In this document: positions 50,069 through 64,000 of the stretch, piece after piece
Position numbering within the stretch: the first letter of the stretch is position 1
Layout of the letters: each line of letters starts with the position of its first letter
Assembly: GCA_964017065.1 (NCBI GenBank)
Contig: OZ024788.1
Location: 962,727-1,026,726 of the forward strand
From: Haliclona indistincta
Taxonomy: Eukaryota > Porifera > Demospongiae > Haplosclerida > Chalinidae
DNA length: 64,000 nt
Direction: 5' to 3'
Made by a program: the position numbers and the translations under genes
The notes under the pieces: generated by a model
What the model was told of the DNA's origin: nothing
The model's input: the letters and a program-made list of their open reading frames with translations, nothing else
Database searches by the model: none

Positions 50069-50590
50069 TAAAGGAAAAGACAAATACCTTCGGTTTCAGC
50101 TTGAATGGCACCGATGTTGCAGTTTATTTCTGCTTCCTTCTGGTAAAAATTGTCCGATGCTGGAGCCAACCCCCCCAAAGGTTTAGACCTTGTTTGTGTA
50201 CAACAGCGATGGATTGGGTACTGTGAAGGAAAGTTTGACGGCGAGCGGCTGCTGCGAGTGACGTTTCAGGCTGACCACGTCTCCTTGCTATACGTATCAC
50301 CAGAGATTATTAATACTACGTAACCGGGATAAGAAACTGTCAATCAAAATGTATTGCAAGAGGTGGACCCATGCGCGTTTCGCGTTTCGTCAAACAACCA
50401 CAAAGAACGCGCAGATATGGAGTTTGTATGAACTCTTGCTCGCGTTAGCACTTGCTCTTGGGACGAAAGAAGCGTATTTCTTCACTACTAGTATCTCCTA
50501 GTCGAAGACTATCAAGGTTTTATTGGCTATAGACGACGGGCGCGTGTGATGTTGTCAAGGCAAAATCTGTGTGCGTGGCGATGTAACAGA

Positions 50591-52022
50591 TAGAGTAAGC
50601 CACCAATATTCGGCCACCATCTATTATCGGCCACTCGTTCGTACACTTGCAAATAAGCTACACAGATCAAACTTGACCTACGTATAGACACACACTTCCT
50701 CTGCCTGCATTGCAAATATGCAGCTCGTAACTGCTTCTTTGTCTACTGTGGAGACGAAGAAAGTGGGTAGCCGAAAACATCGATGTTCGGCAAAAGCAAT
50801 CTATTATCGGCCACCAGTCCTAGTGACTGATAGACGAATAGGGCGGGATTGCAAGTCAGTACTGCAAACACCTTTATCCATCAGCATTACAACGAGCTAC
50901 AATTGAAAAGCTCTCGTCTTGCCGTCCGGGTAATTTTCTTTTCCAAAGACCCCGGGGTCGAGCAATCTATGTTCGGCAACTCATGATATTGTTTCAGTGG
51001 AATTTATGCTCAAAGAAAACACGATTGCGATACAGAAACACGTCGGCTGAGTAGAGCCATCTCATGTCCATCACAATCACCAAAATTCAGTAACCCTGCG
51101 TTCGTCACTTGATCGCGCAAGCTGCAAACAGCCAAAATAGTGGGCGTGGCTTCCAAGGAGCAACCCAGTGCTTGTAAAACAAAGAGTAAACCGAGCATTC
51201 CAGAAGTTCAATTTGATTCTGAGCGTCTTTGTCTGCACTCGCAAAGTAGTTTAGCGCTGATCAATGACTGCACTCGTGATGGATATGGACAGTGCTTGCT
51301 GATTTGAGGACTTCTCTATAAAATTACTATCCATTACTAATGCAGTCACTGATCAGCGCTAAACTACTTTGCGAGTGCAGACAAAGAGGCTTAGAATCAA
51401 ATTTGACTTCTGGAATGCTCGGTTTACTTTTTGTTTTACAAACACTGGGTTGCTCCTTGGAAGCCACGCCCACTATTTTGGCTGTTTGCAGCTTGTGCGA
51501 TCAAGACACGATCGCAGGGTTACTGAATTTTGGTGATTGTGATGGACATGAGATGGCTCTACTCAGCCGACGTGTTTCTGTATCGCAATCGTGTTTTCTT
51601 TGAGCATAAATTGCACTGAAACAATATCATGAGTTGCCGAACATAGATTGCTCGACCCCGGGGTCTTTGGAAAAGAAAATTACCCGGACGGCAAGACGAG
51701 AGCTTTTCAATTGTAGCTCGTTGTAATGCTAATGGATAAAGGTGTTTGCAGTACTGACTTGCAATCCCGCCCTATTCGTCTATCAGTCACTAGGACTGGT
51801 GGCCGATAATAGATTGCTTTTGCCGAACATCGATGTTTTCGGCTACCCACTTTCTTCGTCTCCACAGTAGACAAAGAAGCAGTTACGAGCTGCATATTTG
51901 CAATGCAGGCAGAGGAAGTGTGTGTCTATACGTAGGTCAAGTTTGATCTGAGTAGCGTATTTGCAAGTGTACGAACGAGTGGCCGATAATAGATGGTGGC
52001 CGAATATTGGTGGCTTACTCTA
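50591..52022. mobile_element. 1.43-kb near-perfect palindrome (682-bp arms, 68-bp loop)
   Basis: Arm 50591-51272 and arm 51341-52022 are reverse complements at very high identity over their whole length. Outer ends are tagagtaagccaccaatatt and aatattggtggcttactcta; inner ends are ttagcgctgatcaatgactg and cagtcactgatcagcgctaa. The terminal ta on both sides could be a TA target duplication. The motif ctattatcggccac recurs within the arms. A frame with LEATPTILAVCSL occurs once in each arm; it has no recognised domain. Near-identity of arms suggests a young foldback element or recent gene conversion. Confidence 0.9.
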
Positions 52023-52419
52023 CAGCTTGGACTCTAAATAGCTTAGTATCCAAACCGCGCACTTAGTATCCAAGCCGCGCTACTTAGAAGCCAACTTGAA
52101 TCAGTACAGGAATTGTTGGATTCATTCTCTCTGCATAACGAAAAGACTATCATAAACAAGAGCGATGACTAGTTGACACGTAGCGCAGATAGACGAGTGG
52201 AGGCGAGCTAGAAATGTTGCTCGCTTTCGATCGTTAGTCGCGAGTCCGCAGTGCAGTGCGCGTGGCAGGGGAGGAGTTTCAAAAGCCAGGGTGGAGTTTG
52301 TTATAGTGGCGCACATGGCTGGCGACCCAAAGAGCTTCTGTGTGGACAGTTTAATGCTAGAGGCGCTTGACTTACCGTTCGATTAACATTAACGTTTGTG
52401 CCACGGTAAGAGTACTGCT

Positions 52420-52619
52420 NNNNNNNNNNNNNNNNNNNNNNNNNNNNNNNNNNNNNNNNNNNNNNNNNNNNNNNNNNNNNNNNNNNNNNNNNNNNNNNNN
52501 NNNNNNNNNNNNNNNNNNNNNNNNNNNNNNNNNNNNNNNNNNNNNNNNNNNNNNNNNNNNNNNNNNNNNNNNNNNNNNNNNNNNNNNNNNNNNNNNNNNN
52601 NNNNNNNNNNNNNNNNNNN
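52420..52619. other. Assembly gap (200 N)
   Basis: Exactly 200 undetermined bases, a conventional placeholder of unknown true length. It follows the large palindrome by about 400 bp, and lies 307 bp before the second intact protease gene. Frames that run through it are meaningless. Confidence 1.
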
Positions 52620-52926
52620 CCTTAAACTGCTGAACTGCTACAGTGCATTTAGTGTTTTGTGTACATGATTATACAGTACATACGCCAATAATTATATTAA
52701 TTTGCTAAGTTGAGCCTTTGCACATGATACTACTGAGGCAGCCATACCCATTTTGTCTTCGAATTACGATTACTTACTGCCTAGGACGACGCGGGCAGTA
52801 GTGCACTGCAAACCTAGCCCCACCCACAAACTATGCGAGCAGCGCTTGCGCGCGCTGCAAAACCAGCCCCACCCATTTTAGTCAGCAACTTTAGCAAGAG
52901 ACCGAGCACGCCACTAGAACGTTAGA

Positions 52927-55703
<2,777 letters not shown>

Positions 55704-56581
55704 ACTTACAGAACGGTCTGTTTATAATTAACTATAGCTGTATTATACATTCTGCTGAACACTTGCTACACACAGTCATTATGTGCTCTAGATACTCCAT
55801 AGCTATAACTGACTATACATACTACTCTAGTATGCTGCTCTATAATTATTATGCTGAATAGTGTAAAAAACTGCAATATCCATGCAGCCAAACAAGTAGT
55901 TATTGTAAAGTGGTTTAAAGAGGCGCAAACCAATCAATGCATGTGAGACACAATTGATAACATTTTCATGCAATTATTATAGCTAGTGTTGTATTGCTGT
56001 TAATACAGATCTTAGCTAGGAAGACAATTATTATTTGTAAAGGCAACACGGCTCACTAATAACTATTAATAGCTCACTACTAACAATAAAAATAATAATA
56101 TACCTATAATTATGCAGAATTTTCTTAAAAATAATTATAATTAAAAAGACACTGACAGTGTTGCTTTACTTTTCCAACACTACTGCTGCAATGGTATAGT
56201 AGACACCTGGCTTAGGTACTGCAAGTACTTCTCCTAGCAAGTGGTTCTCCATGAACATTTCCAATTTTCCTTGAAACTGGTCCACATGATCCCTTCATTC
56301 TTGAAACTGCTATGTACGGGCCTGTTCTCATTCTCAATTGTGCATGAATAGAGACAACTATTCAGATGACACTCTAAACACACCTATCGCTTCAGAATTA
56401 TAATGTACAAGACTAAACCAATCTCTAACAGTGACACTAGCTACAGCAGTAACACTGAAGTTAGATAAAATTGAAGATACTGAAAATTTGATAATCAATG
56501 AATGAGCACAGTGGTGAACACAGTTCTACAATACTATACTTCTGCATGATATTATACACCGACAAACAAGAAGTGATGATG
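55704..56581. other. Intergenic, nothing recognised
   Basis: AT-rich sequence between convergent genes (protease on plus, kinase on minus). Possible polyadenylation signals (aataaaaataataata near 56085) are present. No gene is supported. Confidence 0.4.
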
Positions 56582-59643
<3,062 letters not shown>

Positions 59644-59864
59644 CGTACGTTAACTTCGTGATCAACAATGTTGCTTGAACGAACGTGGGCGTGTCGTATG
59701 CTATGACCACACCTACTTGCGTATGTAGCTCACGTGAGAATTTAGGCGCCAAATTCAAATTAACTGTTTCATGAACACCTCAACCAGCTAAACATGTTTT
59801 TATTCAGGTTTTCTGGCTTCTTGCTTTGCTGCAGCGAAAGTGCAAAGTGTCACCTTCATGCACT

Positions 59865-59950
59865 AATGTGTTCAGTCTCTGATCATCCTCCATCGTGTGA
59901 ATAAAGACAACAGTGACTACAGAGACTGAACACATTAGTGCATGAAGATG
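59865..59950. repeat. Small hairpin repeat between the kinase and TMEM86 genes
   Basis: The left side tgcactaatgtgttcagtct and the right side agactgaacacattagtgca are exact reverse complements. The core contains tcctccatcgtgtgaataaa. It is related to 58755-58870. Confidence 0.75.
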
Positions 59951-60295
59951 AGTCTGACAGTTCTCACACATTGCAAAAAGACAGAAATCGTTGAAATTGT
60001 TTAAGTCTACTACAAAAGGCAAGTCATCAAATATTTGTGACCAGGTGAGTGTCACATGAGAGATGACTATGCAACCAGAACCATGTAATGAGTAGGTATT
60101 TGTGTACTGTAGTCGTGTGTGTGTATGTGTAGGGTAAACTACACACCACGTGGTCTTGTACCACACACTACTATGATGTAACAGTAGTTCATAGTTTATA
60201 TGATTGATGTTATGAATACAATTATACAATAAACACTTATGTTAATGATAAACAAGCTGATTGAAAAATGTGTGTGTGCTGATGCAATGAAGAGT

Positions 60296-61145
60296 TTATG
60301 AAGCTGTGAGAGAAGGTCTAATGTGATGAAATGAGGGAGAAGGAGGGCTTTCATTCGACATGACTTTAGAGCTGATGACACTGAGAGCGATGAACATCTG
60401 AGCTGCATAGTAGCCGCCCATTATGATGGCGTTTTGATACGGTAGGGGCCAGCAGAATTTGTTTACCGCCAGCGCAAGGTCTGATACATTGAAGAGAAAC
60501 ATTCCAACAGCTGCGTAGATTTTTCTCCATGGTATCTCGCCTCTCAGAGTGAACCGAGCTAGTGCCCGCCAGAACGCTAAGCCCAGTAGTTGAGCGTATA
60601 GAAGTACAGGCAGAACTAGAGGAGGTGGAAGATAGACTAATAAGACAGCTTGAGGTGGAAAAGTTATGAGGGAAGACAACAGAAGCTCCTTGAGACCAAA
60701 GGGACTGAAACCAAACGCAGCGAAGTATGCTAAGTGCCCCAGACCAAACAAAGCCATCGCAAGGAAGAAGACAGGGAGACAATCTTGCTGCCATACCAAG
60801 GCGGCGTCACCGAGACAGCACAAACCTAGGCCGAGGAGAATACGCGTGTTGTATGGATTGTCCTGAGTCCCTTGTGCCCACACGAACATCATCAGTGCGA
60901 TGATAGGAAGACATTTTACAACAGTGGACGTCACTGACGGCGAATTTTCCGATAGATCAAGGATGAAGTAGACGCAGGCGGTCTTGAGAAATGGCGCCAG
61001 AACAGGTCCCACACTCTGGACTTCTTTAATAACCTGTGTACAGAAGGACAGCAGCGCGTGTACATAAACCACGAGTAGCGAGAAGCGCGGTAACACAAAC
61101 CTGGTTCAACTCCAGCCGCAAACACGACAAAGCCGCTTTCTTCAT
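60296..61145 (-). CDS. TMEM86: TMEM86-type lysoplasmalogenase (YhhN family), two exons
   Basis: Lysoplasmalogenases hydrolyse the vinyl-ether bond of lysoplasmalogen, releasing an aldehyde and a glycerophospho-alcohol. They are multi-pass membrane enzymes. Exon 1 (61101-61145) encodes MKKAALSCLRLELNQ. A 67-bp intron is followed by exon 2 (61033-60296), beginning VIKEVQSVGPVLAPFLKTAC. About eight hydrophobic helices are seen. Family-typical phrases are GLCCLGDAALVWQ, FFLAMALFGLGHLAYFAAFG and NAIIMGGYYAAQMFIALSVI. The length of about 260 residues fits the family. The frame of exon 2 stays open upstream into the intron with an ATG, but the spliced start gives the better N-terminus. It is divergent from the BLTP3 gene, with 225 bp between start codons. 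Confidence 0.9.
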
Positions 61146-61370
61146 GGCAGATTCTTGTACACCGTTAGCTGTCAGGCAGATGATCTTGTAGGGAAATGGG
61201 GGAAGGTTATGAGGCGTGATTACATTAGAGAGGAGGAAGTGTCAAAGTGCGCGGACGCGTGCGTGGACGAGAAAGAAGACAACAACAACACGTTATACAC
61301 GTTGCCAGGACCACGCCCCCGCCACACACGCAATCGCAGCCACGCCCATGCAAGTGATCATCGGGACGAA
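61146..61370. promoter_or_regulatory. Shared divergent promoter region, TMEM86 / BLTP3
   Basis: The 225 bp between opposite start codons includes a GC-richer part with ccacgcccccgcc and ccacgcccatgc (GC-box-like). No TATA box is apparent. A bidirectional promoter is inferred from spacing alone. Confidence 0.45.
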
Positions 61371-63656
61371 ATGGCTGACTTTATCAAGAAGAAGATCGTG
61401 GAAGTCCTCGCCAAGTGGGTCTTCATTTTCCTTAACACACTCACTCATTCATCTCTCTCGTTAGGTTTACCAAGGACCTCAAGCCCGACGACATCTCCTT
61501 GAACTTCCTCCGTGGGAAGGGAGAACTGCGCAACCTCGAGCTGAATGCTGAGTTGATTAACGAGGTCCTGCGCCTTCCGCCGTGGATAGCGGTCAGCAAG
61601 GTGCACTGTGACAGTATACGGGTCTCTGTCCCCTTCACTGATCTTCATCGTAGCCCGATACACGCGGTAAGCTGCTGTTTGTAGCGTCTACGGCTCGTTT
61701 GGGCGTGTTTATTCAGCTGGCTAAGCACACGGGGAATGCTTACTGGGAATTAGTATCTTAGCCTTGTGTGTCTATTGAGACTGTATTAGTTCCTGTGTAT
61801 GTTCCTATAAAGTCTTTGTTACTCTATAACCGATCCACATCTACTGTTTGTTGCTTTCAGGTGCTGGGGAAGGTCGTCATTCTTGTGAAGACGTGCGGCG
61901 TTGAGGAAGAAGATCGGGATGCCGTCAAGGCAGGGCTTAAGGATAAACTGAAAATGTACGTCAGTAACAGTTTGTTTATAAGGGGTTAAATTACAAGCAA
62001 CACACCTGCTATAAATGCTGTAATTATAATTGCCTTGGTACGCAATGGGTTAAGTTATTATGCTCTACCCCACAGGAAACAGTCTGGTGGTTCTTACGGA
62101 TTGGTCGACAAGATCATTGATGGGATGAAAGTGGAGATTAGGACTATCCTTGTGCATTTTGACAATCCGATCTTCGAAGGACGAATAGAGATATCCGACG
62201 TATTGTTTCAGAGCACTACGCCGCAATGGGAACCAGCCGCCCTCTCCTTGTGTCGCTACAAGAACGAAGACGAAGGCTCTATAATTATTTACAAGAAATG
62301 CACTTGGACTAGTTTAAAAATTGAAGGATGGGAAGTCGATGCGACAAAGGAGAAGAATGAAAGGTCTCAGCTTCGGCTGATCACTAGCGACACAGAGATC
62401 CACATTGCTCTGAAGAGGTCTCTAAAAGACTGTCATGTGATGCATATGAGGGTGTCTATCCATCTTGGTGATATTGTCTGGGTGCTCACCCAGTCTCAGC
62501 TCAAGGCGGCCTCCATGTTAGCGCAGTCGCTGCTCGAAGCAGCTCTGAAATGGGCTCAGCACGAGAGAGAAGAACAGAACAGATGGAGAGGATCACAGGA
62601 GAGTGTAGACAGTGTAGGAGGAGCTTCCATCGGGTACCCTGAGGACGATAGAGGAGAAGAGAAAGCTCGGCGTCCACGGTCTGGTAAGAAGAGTTTGAAA
62701 GACCAGATGAAATCTGCACGGCTAGTTCAGTTAGAGGTTGAGTACCAGCAGGGCAGACAGAGTCTACCAGCATATGAGGTGATTCAAGACTCCTTCCATA
62801 TCAAGACAGGCACAGTGAATCTACAGCTTTGTGACGATCGAGGCTCTCTTCTGGTTGAGCTGAGAGATCTGATAGTTGATATCTACCCTGACCAGCCTGC
62901 TATGTCTGGACGCTGTCACTGGCATCGATCCAATAGCAAGCTGGAGGAGAACGTGCAATGGAGCAGTGAACTCGTGAAGTTGGCTTCTAAAGTGCAGCAC
63001 ATGGACCTGCCCTCTGTGAGTACCTACAAGTTGAGGGAGAGAGGGTTCGTCGTTCGCTGTTCACACTTTGAGATCCGCTCCATCGGTGATACTGACTTGC
63101 CGATAATCACGTCTGATAAAGAGACCTTCAAGATCCCCGATGTGGCTGATAACCCCGCCTTCCAGTGCGGACTAACAATGTATTACTATACAGCAGACCA
63201 GGCTCACAGGTTTCTAGGTAAGCCCCTCAATCAAACATTCCACTCATTCAATCACTCTTGCTCTGAATCTACACATTTACCTTATCTCTCATTCTCTCCC
63301 TCTCTCCCTCCCCTCTCTCCCTCCCTCCCTCCCCCCTCTCCCTCCCTCCCCCCTCTCCCTCCCTCCCTCCCTCTCCCCTCTCCCTCCCTCTTTAGTTCCT
63401 CGTCCTAATTTATTCATCAACACATGCCCTATTCATGTCAGCTTCCACCAGCAACATTGTCTATGGCTAGTGGAGTTCATTCATGGTGTGTTGCGTACAG
63501 TGAACCTTGACCTTGCTTTGGCAGTCTTCAGTGAGACACACACCTTCCTGGAGACTATAAAATCTCGTCGAGCGGAAGTTAAACAACTCCCGGGAATTGA
63601 CATAGAGCTGTCTATACCGTACTCCAAGGTATATCACCACACACGCACACACACAC

Positions 63657-63745
<89 letters not shown>

Positions 63746-64000
63746 GGTTTGCTTCAAATTCAAATCTAGTTTACAAGTGATGTTTCAAAGTACAAATTGC
63801 TTTGTCATAATCAGTTTAATCAGACACATAAGTCCTACATATAGCTGTAGGAAGCTTGTCTGTTTTCTATTCAAACTGATAGTTGACAAATCTTGATCTT
63901 CCTCTCCAGGTAACACTTCCTCTAGAGGCTAGTTACAGCGATGGCCGCCCCAGGGCGCTACAACTGGAGACCAGCTGCATTCATCTTCAGAATAAGACAC
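61371..64000 (+). CDS. BLTP3: BLTP3 / UHRF1BP1-type bridge-like lipid transfer protein, 5' part
   Basis: Members of this VPS13-like (chorein-N) family form elongated hydrophobic channels that move lipids between membranes at contact sites, in the endosomal system for BLTP3. The N-terminus MADFIKKKIVEVLAK joins to FTKDLKPDDISLNFLRGKGE and LRNLELNAELINEVL in exon 2 (61466-61667). Exon 3 (61861-61955) carries VLGKVVILVKTCGVEEED. Exon 4 (about 62075-63219) contains GSYGLVDKIIDGMKVEIRTI, LRLITSDTEIHIALKRSLKD and DIVWVLTQSQLKAASMLAQS, which closely follow vertebrate UHRF1BP1/UHRF1BP1L. Exon 5 (63396-63629) carries PRPNLFINTCPIHVSFHQQ. Exon 6 starts at 63910 (VTLPLEASYSDGRPRALQLE). The coding region runs out of the window. 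A ca microsatellite lies in the last intron seen. Confidence 0.88.
63640..63743. repeat. (ca)n microsatellite
   Basis: About 50 ca units with a few cg interruptions in a BLTP3 intron. Confidence 0.95.

Noticed and set aside
52367..52668. Frames running through the N block
   Set aside because: They consist mostly of undetermined residues.

Overview
The window reads as nuclear DNA of an early-branching metazoan, most likely a demosponge. This is an inference from short GT/AG introns, closely packed genes, fibrinogen-domain and proteinase K-like genes in small local families, an intronless beta-helix/multi-TM receptor, and many miniature inverted-repeat transposons. No prokaryotic operon, rRNA, tRNA or CRISPR array was seen. 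A 200-base run of N marks an assembly gap at 52420-52619.

The left part (about 1-23.3 kb) is gene-poor and mobile-element-rich. It holds two incomplete, unrecognised minus-strand gene fragments (2.06-3.16 kb and 19.88-20.59 kb). Around them are foldback elements, TIR elements with 9-bp target duplications, TTAA-flanked (piggyBac-like) MITEs, inverted copies of a 1.2-kb repeat, and a LINE 3' remnant. For two insertions an unoccupied homologous site is present in the same window.

The centre (23.36-38.98 kb, minus strand) is one large gene recognised as HPS5, a subunit of the BLOC-2 lysosome-related-organelle trafficking complex. Its last intron holds a roughly 3.75-kb minisatellite with a 46-bp unit. 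A 5.6-kb phase-2 intron holds two fibrinogen-related (FReD) genes and a FReD fragment on the opposite strand. HPS5 starts 155 bp from a divergent subtilisin-like protease gene (39.13-41.57 kb). That protease belongs to a three-member array: intact, decayed (47.8-49.4 kb), intact (52.93-55.70 kb). Between members lie a small four-TM gene, the intronless 1270-residue receptor-like gene (42.71-46.52 kb), a small acidic/basic ORF and a 1.43-kb near-perfect palindrome.

The right part (56.6-64 kb) is compact and conserved: an NDR/STK38-type kinase and a TMEM86 lysoplasmalogenase on the minus strand, then the 5' part of a BLTP3 (UHRF1BP1-type) bridge-like lipid-transfer protein on the plus strand. 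The last two start 226 bp apart and probably share a promoter. Three loci (HPS5, TMEM86, BLTP3) concern endolysosomal or membrane-lipid biology, but nothing in the sequence shows that this grouping is functional.
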